Part shown: one piece after another, positions 48,443 to 62,569 of the stretch | Layout: the number at the start of each line of letters is the position of its first letter | Position numbering within the stretch: the stretch's first letter is position 1 | Origin: Hydractinia symbiolongicarpus | Lineage: Eukaryota; Cnidaria; Hydrozoa; Anthoathecata; Hydractiniidae | Reading direction: 5' to 3' | DNA length: 64,000 nucleotides | Assembly (NCBI RefSeq): GCF_029227915.1 | Contig: NC_079878.1 | Location: 35,181,501-35,245,500, forward strand | Position numbers and translations under genes: made by a program | Notes under the pieces: generated by a model | Databases searched by the model: none | Told to the model about the DNA's origin: nothing | Seen by the model: the letters and a program-made list of their open reading frames with translations, nothing else

Positions 48443-49931
48443 TTGGAGTCCAATTTTCTCATTTATCACATTTATCAGGTCACAGTCCATAATCAGTTCA
48501 ATTAAGTCCCACAGTCAATTGTTTCACTGTTAAAAGCCACACAACCTAGTAATACAGGAAAAATATCACGAAATATATGTTGGTACGAATATGTGACTCC
48601 AGCGTTGTAACTCAAACGGATTGATACTGTTAGAAAGTCAATGAAATGTAGTTTTTAAAACTGTCGCTATTTTTTCAGCGTGCGATAACGGCTAGGATTG
48701 GTCCCACTGTAAAGAATGACTTATTTATCTAAATTTTTAAATGAAGCGCTATCACAGCGCCCAGTGTAATTGCTGAGTTCCGGCAATCATGTCAAATTAG
48801 AAAGAATGTTACTTTATGGAGTCCAATAGTCTCACTTGTAACATTTATCAGGTCACAGTCCAAAATAAGTTCAATTTAGTCCCACAGTCAATCGTTTCAC
48901 TGTTAAAAGCGATGCGGCCTAGTAATATGAGAAAAATATCGCTAAATACATGTTGGTACGAGTATGTGACGAAACCGTTGTAACTGAAGCGGATTGATAC
49001 CGTTAGAAAGTCAATGCAATGTAGTTTTTGAAACAGTCGCTATTTCTTCAGCGCGCAATAACGGCTAGGATTGGTCCCACAGTAAAGAATGACTTACTTA
49101 TCTAAATTTTTAAGTGAAGCGCTTACACAGCGCCCAGTGTAATCGCTGAGTTCCGGCAATCATGTCAAATTAAGAAGAATGTTTTTTCTTGGAGTCCACT
49201 TGTCTAATTTATCACATTTATCAGGTCACAGTCCAAAGTTAGTTCAATTAAGTCCCACAGTCAATCGTTTCATTGTTAAAAGCGATGCAAACTAGTAATA
49301 TCAGAAAAATATCGCTAAGTACATGTTGGTACGAATATGTGACCCAACTGTTGTAACCCAAACGGACTGACACCGTCAGAAAGTCATTGTAATGTAGTTT
49401 TTGAAACTGTCGCTATTTCTTCAGCGTGCGATAACGGCTAGGATTGGTGCCACAGTAAAGAATGACTTATTTATCTAAATTCTTAAATGAAGCGCTACCA
49501 CAGCGCCCAGTCTAATCGCTGAGTTCCGGCAATCACGTCCAATTAAGAAGAATGTTATTTATTGGAGTCCAATTGTCTCATTTATCACATTTATCAGGTC
49601 ACATTCCAAAGTTAGTCTAATTAAGTCCCACAGTCAATCGTTTCATTGTTAAAAGCGATGCAACCAAGTAATATCAGAAAAATATCGCTAAGTACATGTT
49701 GGTACGAATAGGTGACCAAACGTTGAAACTCAAACGGACTGACACCGTTAGAAAGTGAACGAAATGTAATATTTGAAACTGTCTCTTTCTTCAGCGCGCG
49801 CTAACGGCTAGGGTTTGTCCTACAGTAAAAAATTACTTTTTTATCTTAATTTTTATTTGAAGCGCTACCACTGCGCCCAGTGTAATCGCTGAGTTCCGGC
49901 AATCATGACAAATTAGAAAGAATGTTACTTC
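48443..49931 (+). repeat. 1,489-bp HOR, copy 1
   Basis: Four-monomer unit. It opens at 'ttggagtccaattttctcat' and repeats at exactly +1,489 bp. It carries the unusual block 'gaaagtgaacgaaatg' and 'agggtttgtcctacag'. Differences to copy 2 are few (caatgtagtttt against caattaagtttt; aaaataagtt against aaaatcagtt). Confidence 0.9.
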
Positions 49932-51420
49932 TTGGAGTCCAATTTTCTCATTTATCACATTTATCAGGTCACAGTCCATAATCAGTTCAATTAAGTCCCA
50001 CAGTCAATTGTTTCACTGTTAAAAGCCACACAACCTAGTAATACAGGAAAAATATCACGAAATATATGTTGGTACGAATATGTGACTCCAGCGTTGTAAC
50101 TCAAACGGATTGATACTGTTAGAAAGTCAATGAAATGTAGTTTTTGAAACTGTCGCTATTTTTTCAGCGTGCGATAACGGCTAGGATTGGTCCCACTGTA
50201 AAGAATGACTTATTTATCTAAATTTTTAAATGAAGCGCTATCACAGCGCCCAGTGTAATTGCTGAGTTCCGGCAATCATGTCAAATTAGAAAGAATGTTA
50301 CTTTATGGAGTCCAATAGTCTCACTTGTAACATTTATCAGGTCACAGTCCAAAATCAGTTCAATTTAGTCCCACAGTCAATCGTTTCACTGTTAAAAGCG
50401 ATGCGGCCTAGTAATATGAGAAAAATATCGCTAAATACATGTTGGTACGAGTATGTGACGAAACCGTTGTAACTGACGCGGATTGATACCGTTAGAAAGT
50501 CAATGCAATTAAGTTTTTGAAACAGTCGCTATTTCTTCAGCGCGCAATAACGGCTAGGATTGGTCCCACAGTAAAGAATGACTTACTTATCTAAATTTTT
50601 AAGTGAAGCGCTTACACAGCGCCCAGTGTAATCGCTGAGTTCCGGCAATCATGTCAAATTAAGAAGAATGTTTTTTCTTGGAGTCCACTTGTCTAATTTA
50701 TCACATTTATCAGGTCACAGTCCAAAGTTAGTTCAATTAAGTCCCACAGTCAATCGTTTCATTGTTAAAAGCGATGCAAACTAGTAATATCAGAAAAATA
50801 TCGCTAAGTACATGTTGGTACGAATATGTGACCCAACTGTTGTAACCCAAACGGACTGACACCGTCAGAAAGTCATTGTAATGTAGTTTTTGAAACTGTC
50901 GCTATTTCTTCAGCGTGCGATAACGGCTAGGATTGGTGCCACAGTAAAGAATGACTTATTTATCTAAATTCTTAAATGAAGCGCTACCACAGCGCCCAGT
51001 CTAATCGCTGAGTTCCGGCAATCACGTCCAATTAAGAAGAATGTTATTTATTGGAGTCCAATTGTCTCATTTATCACATTTATCAGGTCACATTCCAAAG
51101 TTAGTCTAATTAAGTCCCACAGTCAATCGTTTCATTGTTAAAAGCGATGCAACCAAGTAATATCAGAAAAATATCGCTAAGTACATGTTGGTACGAATAG
51201 GTGACCAAACGTTGAAACTCAAACGGACTGACACCGTTAGAAAGTGAACGAAATGTAATATTTGAAACTGTCTCTTTCTTCAGCGCGCGCTAACGGCTAG
51301 GGTTTGTCCTACAGTAAAAAATTACTTTTTTATCTTAATTTTTATTTGAAGCGCTACCACTGCGCCCAGTGTAATCGCTGAGTTCCGGCAATCATGACAA
51401 ATTAGAAAGAATGTTACTTC
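49932..51420 (+). repeat. 1,489-bp HOR, copy 2
   Basis: Repeats 48443-49931. At 51421 the sequence continues 'ttggagtccaattgtctcac' where the unit would read 'ttttctcat'. The exchange point therefore lies within or next to the shared 'ttggagtccaatt'. Confidence 0.9.
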
Positions 51421-53640
51421 TTGGAGTCCAATTGTCTCACTTATAACATTTATAAAGTCACAGTCCAAAATCAGTTCAATTTAGTCCCACAGTGAATCGT
51501 TTCACTGTTGAAAGCGATGCAACCTAGTAATATGAGAAAGATATCGCTAAATACATGTTGGTACGAGTATGTGACGAAGCCGTTGTAACTCAAGCGGATT
51601 GATACCGTTAGAAAGTCAATGAAATGTAGTTTTTGAAACTGTCGCTACTTCTTCAGCGCGCGATAACGGCTAGGATTGGTCCCACAGTAAAGAATGACTT
51701 ACTTATCTAAATTTTTAAGTGAAGCGCTACCACAACGCCAAGTGTAATCGCTGAGTTCCGGCAATCACGTCAAATTAAGAAGAACGTTTTTTCTTGGAGT
51801 CCAATTGTCTAATTTATCACATTTATCAGGTCACAGTCCAAAGTTAGTTCAATTAAGTCCCACAGTCAATCGTTTCATTGAAAAAAGCGGTGCAACCTAG
51901 TAATATCAGAAAAATATAGCTAAGTACATGTTGGTACAAATATGTGACCCAACAGTTGTAGCTCAAACGGACTGACACCGTTAGAAAGTCATTGAAATGT
52001 AGTTTTTGAAACTGACGCTATTTCTTCAGCGTGCGATAACGGATAGGATTGGTCCCACAGTAAATAACTACTTATTTATCTAAATTTTTAAATGAAGCGC
52101 TACCACAGCGCCCAGTCTAATCGCTAAGTTCCGGCAGTCACGTCAAATTAAGAAGAATGTTATTTCTTGGAGTCCAATTGTCTCATTTATCACATTTATC
52201 AGGTCACAGTCCAAAGTTAGTCTAATTAAGTCCCACAGTCAATCGCTTCATTGTTAAAAGCGATGCAACCTAGTAATATCAGAAAAATATCGCTAAGTAC
52301 ATGTTGGTACGAATAGGTGACCCAACTGTTGTAACTTAAACGGACTGACACCGTTAGAAAGTCAATGAAATGTAATTTTTGAAACTGTCGCTATTTCTTC
52401 AGCGCGCGGTAACGGCTAGGATTGGTCCCACAGTAAAAAATTACTTGTTAATCTAAATTTTTAAATGAAGCGCTTCCACTGCGCCCAGTGTAATCGCTGA
52501 GTTACGGCAACCATGTCAAATTAAGAAGAATTGTATTTCTTGGAGTCCAATTGTCTCACCAATCACATTTATCAGGTCACAGTCCATAATCAGTTCAATT
52601 AAGTCCCACAGTCAATCGTTTCACTGTTAAAAGCCATACAACCTAGTAATACAGGAAAAATATCACGAAATATATGTTAGTACGAATATGTGATTCCAGC
52701 GTTGTAACTCAAACGGATTGATACTGTTAGAAAGTCAATGAAATGTAGTTTTTGAATCTGTCGCTATTTCTTCAGCGTGCGATAACGGCTAGGATTGGTG
52801 CCACAGTAAAAAATGACTTATTTATCTAAATTCTTAATTGAAGCGCTACCACAGCGCCCAGTCTAATCGCTGAGTTCCGGCAATCACGTCCAATTAAGAA
52901 GAATGTTATTTCTTGGAGTCCAATTGTCTCATTTATCACATTTATCAGGTCACATTCCAAAGTTAGTCTAATTAAGTCCCACAGTCAATCGTTTCATTGT
53001 TAAAAGCGATGCAACCTAGTAATATCAGAAAAATATCGCTAAGTACATGTTGGTACGAATAGGTGACCCAACGTTGAAACTCAAACGGAATGACACCGTT
53101 AGAAAGTGAACGAAATGTAATATTTGAAACTGTCTCTATTTCTTCAGCGCGCGCTAACGGCTAGGATTGGTCCTACAGTAAAAAATTACTTTTTTATCTT
53201 AATTTTTAATTGAAGCGCTACCACAGCGCCCAGTGTAATCGCTGAGTTCCAGCAATCATGACAAATTAGAAAGAATGTTACTTCTTGGAGTCCAATTGTC
53301 TCACTTATAACATTTATAAAGTGACAGTCCAAAATCAGTTCAATTTAGTCCCACAGTGAATCGTTTCACTGTTGAAAGCGATGCAACCTAGTAATATGAG
53401 ATAGATATCGCTAAATACATGTTGGTACGAGTATGTGACGAAGCCGTTGTAACTGAAGCGGATTGATACCGTTAGAAAGTCAATGAAATGTAGTTTTTGA
53501 AACTGTCGCTATTTCTTCAGCGCGCGATAACGGCTAGGATTGTTCCCACAGTAAAGAATGACTTACTTATCTAAATTCTTAAATGAAGCGCTACCACAGC
53601 GCCCAGTGTAATCGCTGAGTTCCAGCAATCTGGTCAAATT
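51421..53640 (+). repeat. Six monomers with a ~1,864-bp internal echo
   Basis: The monomer at 51420 ('cacagtgaatcgtttcac', 'ctgttgaaagcgatg') recurs near 53285. The monomer before each also matches (about 51045 and 52910: 'cacattccaaagttagtc'). This suggests an older five-monomer repeat, now blurred. No insert or other element is seen. Confidence 0.72.
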
Positions 53641-56600
53641 AAAAAGAATGTTATTTCTTGGAGTCTACTTGTCTCACTTATAACATGTATAAGGTCACAG
53701 TCCAAAATCAGTTCAATTTAGTCCCACGGTCAATTGTTTCACTGTTAAAAGCGATGAAACCTAGTAATATGAGAAAAATAACGCTAAATACATGTTGGAA
53801 CCAATATGTGACCCAACCGTTGTAACTAAACCGGATTAATACCGTTAGAAAGTCAAGGAAATGTAGTTTTCGAAACTGCATCTATTTCTTCAGCGCGCAA
53901 TAACGGCTAGGATTGGTCCCACAATAAAATTTTACTTTTTTATCTTAATTTTTAATTGAAGCGTTACCACAGCGCCCCGTGTAATCGCTGAGTTTCGGCA
54001 ATCATGTCAAATTAAGAAGAATGTTATTTCTTGGAGTCCAATTGTCTCACTTTCATATTTATAAGGTCACAGTCCATAATCAGTTCAATTAAGTCCCACA
54101 GTCAGTCGTTTCACTGTTAAAAGCCATACAACCTAGTAATACAGGAAAAATATCGCTAAATACATGTTGGTACGAATATGTGACTCAACTGTTGTAACTG
54201 AAGCGAATTAGTACTGTTAGAAAATCAATGAAATGTAGTTTTTGAAACTGTAGCTATTTCTTCAGCACGCGATAACGGCTAAGATTGGTCCCACAGTAAA
54301 GAATGACTTATTTATCTAAATTTTTAAATGAAGCGCTACCACAGCGCCTAGTCTAATCGCTCAGTTCCAGCAATCACGTCAAATTAAGAAGAATATTATT
54401 TCTTGGAGTCCAATTGTCTCATTTATCAGGTCACAGTCCAAAGTTAGTTCAATTAAGTCCCACAGTCAATCGTTTCATTGTTAAAAGCGATGCAACCTAG
54501 TAATATGAGAAAAATATCGCTAAATACATGTTGCTACGAGTATGTGACGCAATCGTTGTAACTGAAGCGGATTGATAACGTTAGAAAATCAATGAAATGT
54601 AGTTTTTGAAACTGTGGCTATTTCTTCAGCGTGCAATAACGGCAAGGATTGGTCCCACAGTAAAGAATGACTTATTTATCTAAATTTTTTAATGAAACGC
54701 TACCACAGCGCCCAGTCTAATCTCTCAGTTCCGGCAATTACGTCAAATTAAGAAGAATGTTAATTCTTGGAGTCCAATTGTCACATTTATCACATTTATC
54801 AGGTCACAGTCCAAAGTTAGTTCAATTAAGTCCCACAGTCAATCGTTTCATTGTTAAAAGCGATGCAACCTAGTAATATCAGAAAAATATCGCTAAGTAC
54901 ATGTTGGTGCGAATAGGTGACCCAACTGTTGTAACTCAAACGGATTGATACTGTTAGAAAGTCAATGAAATGTAGTTTTTAAAACTGCCGCTATTTCTTC
55001 AGCGAGCGATAACGGCTACGATTGGTACCACAGTAAAGAATGACTTATTTATCTAAATTCTTAAATGAAGCGCTATCACAGAGCCCAGTGTAATCGCTGA
55101 GTTCCGGCAATCAGGTCAAGTTAAAAAGAATTTTATTTCTTGGAGTCCACTTGTCTCACTTATAACATTTATAAAGTCACAGTCCAAAATCAGTTCAATT
55201 TAGTCCCACAGTCAATCGTTTCACTGTTAAAAGCGATGCAACCTAGTAATATGAGAAAAATATCGCTAAATACAAGTTGGTACGAATATGTGACTCAACC
55301 GTTGTAACTGAAGCAGATTGGTACTGTTAGAAAGTCAATGAAATGTAGTTTTTAAAACTGTCGCTATTTCTTCAGCACGCAATAACGGCTAGGATTGGAC
55401 CCACAGTAAAGAATGACTTATTTATCTAAATTTTTAAATGAAGCGCTATCACAGCGCCCAGTGTAATCGCTGAGTTCCGGCAATCATGTCAAATTAGAAA
55501 GAATGTTACTTTTTGGAGTTGAATTGTCTCACTTATAACATTTAAATGGTCACAGTCCAAAATCAGTTCAATTTAGTCCCACAGTCAATCGTTTCACTGT
55601 TAAAAGCGATGCAACCTAGTAATATCAGATAAATATCGGTAAATACATGTTGCTACGAATATGTGACCCAACCGTTGAAACTCAAACGGACTGACACCGT
55701 TAGAAAGTCAACGAAATGTAATATTTGAAACTGTCTCTATTTCTTCAGCGCGCGCTAACGGCTAGGATTGGTCCCACAGTAAAAAATTATTTTTAATCTT
55801 AATTTTTAATTGAAGCGCTACCACAGCGCCCAGTGTAATCGCTGAGTTTCGGCAATCATGTCAAATTAAGAAGAATGTTATTTCTTGGAATGCAATTGTC
55901 TCATTTATCACATTTATCAGGTCACAGTCCAAAGTTAGTTCAATTAAGTCCCACAGTCAATCATTTCATAGTTAAAAGCGATGCAACCTAGTAATATCAG
56001 AAAAATATCGCTAAATACATGTTGCTACGAGTATGTGACGCAATCGTTGTAACTGAAGCGGATTGATAACGTTAGAAAATCAATGAAATGTAGTTTTTGA
56101 AACTGTGGCTATTTCTTCAGCGCGCAATAACGGCAAGGATTGGTCCCACAGTAAAGAATGACTTTTTTATCTTAATTTTTAATTGAAGCGCTACCACAGC
56201 GCCCAGTGTAAACGGTGAATTCCACAAATCATGTCAAATTAAGAAGAATGTTATTTCTTGGAGTCCAATTTTCTCATTTATCACATTTATCAGGTCACAG
56301 TCGGAAGTTAGTTCAATTAAGTCCCACAGTCAATCGTTTCACTGTTAAAAGGGATGCAACCTAGTAATATGAGAAAAATAACGCTAAATACATGTTGGAA
56401 CCAATATGTGACCCAACCGTTGTAACTAAACCGGATTAATACCGTTAGAAAGTCAAGGAAATGTAGTTTTCGAAACTGCATCTATTTCTTCAGCGCGCAA
56501 TAACGGCTAGGATTGGTCGCACAATAAAATATTACTTTTTTATCTTAATTTTTAATTGAAGCGTTACCACAGCGCCCAGTGTTATCGCTGAGTTTCGGCA

Positions 56601-58860
56601 ATCATGTCAAATTAAGAAGAATGTTATTTCTTGGAGTCCAATTGTTTCACTTTCATATTTATAAGGTCACAGTCCATAATCAGTTCAATTAAGTCCCACA
56701 GTCAGTCGTTTCACTGTTAAAAGTCATACAACCTAGTAATACAGGAAAAATATCGCTAAATACATGTTGGTACGAATATGTGACTCAACTGTTGTAACTG
56801 AAGCGGATTGGTACTGTTAGAAAATCAATGAAATGTAGTTTTTGAAACTGTCGCTATTTCTTCAGCACGCGATAACGGCTAGGATTGGTCCCACAGTAAA
56901 GAATGACTTATTTATCTAAATTTTTAAATGAAGCGCTACCACAGCGCCTAGTTTAATTGCTCAGTTCCGGCAATCACGTCAAATTAAGAAGAATATTATT
57001 TCTTGGAGTCCAATTGTCTCATTTATCACATTTATCAGGTCACAGTCCAAAGTTAGTTCCATTAAGTCCCACAGTCAATCGTTTCATTGTTAAAACCGAT
57101 GCAACCTACCAATATCAAAAAAATATCGCTAAATACATGTTGGTACGAATATGTGACCCAACTGTTGTAACTCAAATGGACTGACAACGTTAAAAAGTCA
57201 ATGAAATGCAGGTTTTGAAACTGTCGCTTTTTTTTCAGCGCGCGATAACGGCTAGGATGAGTCCGACAGTAAAAAATGACTAACTAATCTAAATTTTTAA
57301 ATGAAGTGCTACCACAGCGCCCAGTGTAATAACCGAGTTCCGGCAATCACGTCAAATTAAGAAGAATGTTATTTCTTGGAATGCAATTGTCTCATTTATC
57401 ACATTTATCAGGTCACAGTCCAAAGTTAGTTCAATTAAGTCCCACAGTCAATCATTTCATAGTTAAAAGCGATGCAACCTAGTAATATCAGAAAAATATC
57501 GCTAAATACATGTTGCTACGAGTATGTGACGCAATCGTTGTAACTGAAGCGGATTGATAACGTTAGAAAATCAATGAAATGTAGTTTTTGAAACTGTGGC
57601 TATTTCTTCAGCGCGCAATAACGGCAAGGATTGGTCCCACAGTAAAGAATGACTTATTTATCTAAATTTTTTAATGAAGCGCTACCACAGCGCCCAGTCT
57701 AATCTCTGAGTTCCGGCAATTACGTCAAATTGAGAAGAATGTTAATTCTTGGAGTCCAATTGTCACATTTATCACATTTATCAGGTCATAGTCCAAAGTT
57801 AGTTCAATTAAGTCCCACAGTCAATCGTTTCACTGTTAAAAGCGATGCAACCTAGTAATATCAGATAAATATCGGTAAATACATGTTGGTACGAATATGT
57901 GACCCAACCGTTGAAACTCAAACGGACTGACACCGTTAGAAAGTCAACGAAATGTAATATTTGAAACTGCTAGGATTGGTCCCACAGTAAAAAATTATTT
58001 TTAATCTTAATTTTTAATTGAAGCGCTACCACAGCGCCCAGTGTAATCGCTGAGTTTCGGCAATCATGTCAAATTAAGAAGAATGTTATTTCTTGGATTC
58101 CAATTGTCTTACTTTCATATTTATAAGGTCACAGTCCATAATCAGTTCAATTAAGTCCCACAGTCAATCGTTTCACTGTTAAAAGCCATGCAACCTATTA
58201 ATACAGGACAAATATCACGAAATATATGTTGGTACGAATATGTGACTCAACCGTTATAACTCAAACGGATTGATACTGTTAGAAAATCAATGAAATGTAG
58301 TTTTTAAAACTGCCGCTATTTCTTCAGCGCGCGATAACGGCTAGGATTGGTACCACAGTAAAGAATGACTTATTTATCTAAATTCTTAAATGAAGCGCTA
58401 CCACAGCGCCCAGTGTAATCGCTGAGTTCCGGCAATCACGTCAAATTAAGAAGAACGTTTTTTCTTGGAGTCCAATTGTCTAATTCATCACATTTATCAG
58501 GTCACAGTCCAAAGTAAGTTCAATTGAGTCCCACAGTCAATCGTTTCATTGTTAAAAGCGATGCAACCTAGTAATATCAGAAAAATATCGCTAAGTACAT
58601 GTTGGTACGAATATGTGACCCAACCCTTGTAGCTCAAACGGAGTGACACCGTTAGAAAGTCATTGAAATTAAGTTTTTGAGACTGTCGCTATTTCTTCAG
58701 CGTGAGATGAAGGATAGGATTGGTCCCACAGTCAATAATTACTTATTTATCTAAATCTTTAAATGAAGCGCTACCACAGCGCCCAGTATAATCGCTGAGT
58801 TCCGGCAGTCACGTCAAATTAAGAAGAATGTTATTCCTTGGAGTCCAATTGTCTCATTTA
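53641..58860 (+). repeat. Mosaic monomer region with dispersed, non-adjacent copies
   Basis: About 14 monomers with no adjacent near-identical unit. Blocks recur at a distance: about 53750-54400 matches about 56350-57000 (offset 2,600 bp; 'aacgctaaatac', 'tgttggaaccaatatgtgac', 'actgcatctatttc'). About 55880-56160 matches about 57370-57650 (offset 1,491 bp; 'ttggaatgcaattgtc', 'aactgtggctatttc'). A slippage loss of nine bases is seen at about 54420 (gtctcatttatcagg). Confidence 0.75.
57950..57990 (+). other. Private 28-bp deletion inside a monomer
   Basis: 'atttgaaactgctaggattg' joins two parts that are separated by 28 bp in sister monomers (lost: gtctctatttc...gctaacg). The C/G-rich 'agcgcgcgctaacg' segment is lost with it. 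This deletion occurs once and was not amplified. Confidence 0.85.
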
Positions 58861-59979
58861 TCACATTTATCAGGTCACAGTCGAAAGTTAGTTCAATTAA
58901 GTCCCACAGTCAATCGTTTCACTGTTAAAAGCGATGCAACCTAGTAATATCAGATAAATATCGCTAAATACATGTTGGTACGAATATGTGACCCAACCGT
59001 TGAACCTCAAACGGACTGACACCGTTAGAAATTCAACGAAATGTAATATTTGAAACTGTCTCTATTTCTTCAGCGCGCGCTAACGGCTAGAATTGGTCCC
59101 ACAGTAAGAAATTACTTTTTTATCTTAATTTTTAATTCAAGCGCTACCACAGCGCCCAGTGTAAACGGTGAATTCCAACAATCATGTCAAATTAAGAAGA
59201 ATGTTATTTCTTGGAGTCCAATTTTCTCATTTATCACATTTATCAGGTCACAGTCGAAAGTTAGTTCAATTAAGTCCCACAGTCAATCGTTTAACTGTTA
59301 AAAGCGATGCAACCTAGTAATATCAGATAAATATCGCTAAATACATGTTGGTACGAATATGTGACCCAACCGTTGAAACTCAAACGGACTGACACCGTTA
59401 GAAAGTCAACGAAATGTAATATTTGAAACTGTCTCTATTTCTTCAGCGCGCGCTAACGGCTAGGATTGGTACCACAGTAAAGAATGACTTATTTATCTAA
59501 ATTCTTAAATGAAGCGCTATCACAGCGCCCAGTGTAATCGCTGATTTTCGGCAATCAGGTCAAGTTAAAAAGAATGTTATTTCATGGAGTCCACTTGTCT
59601 CACTTATAACATTTATAAGGTCACAGTCCATAATCAGTTCAATTAAGTCCCACAGTCAATCGTTTCACTGTTAAAAGCGATGCAACCTAGTAATATGAGG
59701 AAAATAAGGCTAAATACATGTTGGAACGAATATGTGACCCAACCGTTGTAACTAAACCGGATTGATACCGTTAGAAATTCAATGAAATGTAGTGTTTGAA
59801 ACTGTCGCTATTTCTTCAGCGCGCGATAGCGGCTAGGATTGGTCCCACAGTAAAAAATTACTTATTCATCTAAATTTTTAAATGAAGCGCTACCACAGTG
59901 CCCAGTGTAATCGCTGAGTTCCGGCAATCATGTCAAATTAAGAAGAATGTTATTTCTTGGAGTCCAATTTTCTCATTTA
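58861..59979 (+). repeat. 1,119-bp trimer HOR, copy 1
   Basis: Three monomers of exactly 373 bp on average. Markers are 'cagtcgaaagttagttc', 'gtaatatttgaaactgtctc' and 'gtaaacggtgaattccaac'. The marker gtaaacggtg lies at 59161, 60280 and 61399, spacing 1,119 each time. Confidence 0.9.
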
Positions 59980-61098
59980 TCACATTTATCAGGTCACAGT
60001 CGAAAGTTAGTTCAATTAAGTCCCACAGTCAATCGTTTCACTGTTAAAAGCGATGCAACCTAGTAATATCAGATAAATATCGCTAAATACATGTTGGTAC
60101 GAATATGTGACCCAACCGTTGAAACTCAAACGGACTGACACCGTTAGAAAGTCAACGAAATGTAATATTTGAAACTGTCTCTATTTCTTCAGCGCGCGCT
60201 AACGGCTAGAATTGGACCCACAGTAAGAAATTACTTTTTTATCTAAATTTTTAATTGAAGCGCTACCACAGCGTCCAGTGTAAACGGTGAATTCCAACAA
60301 TCATGTCAAATTAAGAAGAATGTTATTTCTTGGAGTCCAATTTTCTCATTTATCACATTTATCAGGTCACAGTCGAAAGTTAGTTCAATTAAGTCCCACA
60401 GTCAATCGTTTAACTGTTAAAAGCGATGCAACCTAGTAATATCAGATAAATATCGCTAAATACATGTTGGTACGAATATGTGACCCAACCGTTGAAACTC
60501 AAACGGACTGACACCGTTAGAAAGTCAACGAAATGTAATATTTGAAACTGTCTCTATTTCTTCAGCGCGCGCTAACGGCTAGGATTGGTACCACAGTAAA
60601 GAATGACTTATTTATCTAAATTCTTAAATGAAGCGCTATCACAGCGCCCAGTGTAATCGCTGATTTTCGGCAATCAGGTCAAGTTAAAAAGAATGTTATT
60701 TCATGGAGTCCACTTGTCTCACTTATAACATTTATAAGGTCACAGTCCATAATCAGTTCAATTAAGTCCCACAGTCAATCGTTTCACTGTTAAAAGCGAT
60801 GCAACCTAGTAATATGAGGAAAATAAGGCTAAATACATGTTGGAACGAATATGTGACCCAACCGTTGTAACTAAACCGGATTGATACCGTTAGAAATTCA
60901 ATGAAATGTAGTGTTTGAAACTGTCGCTATTTCTTCAGCGCGCGATAGCGGCTAGGATTGGTCCCACAGTAAAAAATTACTTATTCATCTAAATTTTTAA
61001 ATGAAGCGCTACCACAGTGCCCAGTGTAATCGCTGAGTTCCGGCAATCATGTCAAATTAAGAAGAATGTTATTTCTTGGAGTCCAATTTTCTCATTTA
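59980..61098 (+). repeat. 1,119-bp trimer HOR, copy 2
   Basis: Repeats copy 1. Small differences include 'attggacccacag' against 'attggtcccacag' and 'gcgtccagtg' against 'gcgcccagtg'. Confidence 0.9.
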
Positions 61099-62150
61099 TC
61101 ACATTTATCAGGTCACAGTCGAAAGTTAGTTCAATTAAGTCCCACAGTCAATCGTTTCACTGTTAAAAGCGATGCAACCTAGTAATATCAGATAAATATC
61201 GCTAAATACATGTTGGTACGAATATGTGACCCAACCGTTGAAACTCAAACGGACTGACACCGTTAGAAAGTCAACGAAATGTAATATTTGAAACTGTCTC
61301 TATTTCTTCAGCGCGCGCTAACGGCTAGAATTGGACCCACAGTAAGAAATTACTTTTTTATCTAAATTTTTATATGAAGCGCTACCACAGCGTCCAGTGT
61401 AAACGGTGAATTCCAACAATCATGTCAAATTAAGAAGAATGTTATTTCTTGGAGTCCAATTTTCTCATTTATCACATTTATCAGGTCACAGTCGAAAGTT
61501 AGTTCAATTAAGTCCCACAGTCAATCGTTTCACTGTTAAAAGCGATGCAACCTAGTAATATCAGATAAATATCGCTAAATACATGTTGGTACGAATATGT
61601 GACCCAACCGTTGAAACTCAAACGGACTGACACCGTTAGAAAGTCAAAGAAATGTAATATTTGAAACTGTCTCTATTTCTTCAGCGCGCACTAACGGCTA
61701 GGATTGGTACCACAGTAAAGAATGACTTATTTATCTAAATTCTTAAATGAAGCGCTACCACAGCGCCCAGTGTAATCGCTGAGTTCCGGCAATCAGGTCA
61801 AATTAAAAAGAATGTTATTTCTTGGTGTCCACTTGTCTCACTTATAACATTTATAAGGTCACAGTCCAAAATCAGTTCAATTTAGTCCCACAGTCAATCG
61901 TTTCACTGTTAAAAGCGATGCAACCTAGTAATATGAGAAAAATAAGGCTAAATACATGTTGGAACGAATATGTGACCCAACCGTTGTAACTAAACCGGAT
62001 TGATACCGTTAGAAAGTCAATGAAATGTAGTATTTGAAACTGTCGCTATTTCTTCAGCGCGCGATAGCGGCTAGGATTGGTCCCACAGTAAAAAATTACT
62101 TATTAATCTAAAATTTTAAATGAAGCGCTACCACAGTGCCCAGTGTAATC
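61099..62150 (+). repeat. 1,119-bp trimer HOR, copy 3 (end altered)
   Basis: Continues the trimer but drifts: 'gtcaaagaaatg' for 'gtcaacgaaatg', 'gcgcactaacgg' for 'gcgcgctaacgg'. Near 62150 it passes into the dimer unit (taatcggtgagtttcgg). Confidence 0.82.
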
Positions 62151-62569
62151 GGTGAGTTTCGGCAATCATGTCAAATTAAGAAGAATGTTATTTCTTGGAG
62201 TCCAATTGTCTCACTTTCATATTTATAAGGTCACAGTCCATAATCAGTTCAATTAAGTCCCACAGTCAATCGTTTCACTGTTAAAAGCCATACAACCTAT
62301 TAATACAGGAAAAATATCAAGAAATATATGTTGGTACGAATATGTTACTCAACCGTTGTAACTCAAACGGATTGATACTGTTAGAAAGTCAATGAAATGT
62401 AGTTTTTAAAACTGCCGCTATTTCTTCAGCGCGCGATAACGGCTAGGTTTGGTACCACAGTAAAGAATGACTTAATTATCTAAATTCTTAAATGAAGCGC
62501 TATCACAGCGCCCAGTGTAATCGCTGAGTTCCGGCAATCAGGTCAAGTTAAAAGGAATGTTATTTCTTG
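61825..62569 (+). repeat. 745-bp dimer HOR, copy 1
   Basis: Two monomers, one carrying 'aaaataaggctaaatac' with 'ttggaacgaatatg', the other 'tctcactttcatatttataa' with 'caagaaatatatg'. The anchor tcaggtca lies at 61793, 62538 and 63283, spacing 745. It overlaps the tail of the trimer array, showing that one HOR grew from the edge of the other. Confidence 0.87.

Noticed and set aside
59050-59301. The longest frame in the window (83 codons)
   Set aside because: It spans parts of two trimer monomers. Its near-identical relatives at +1,119 bp do not keep the frame open, so it is not conserved as protein.
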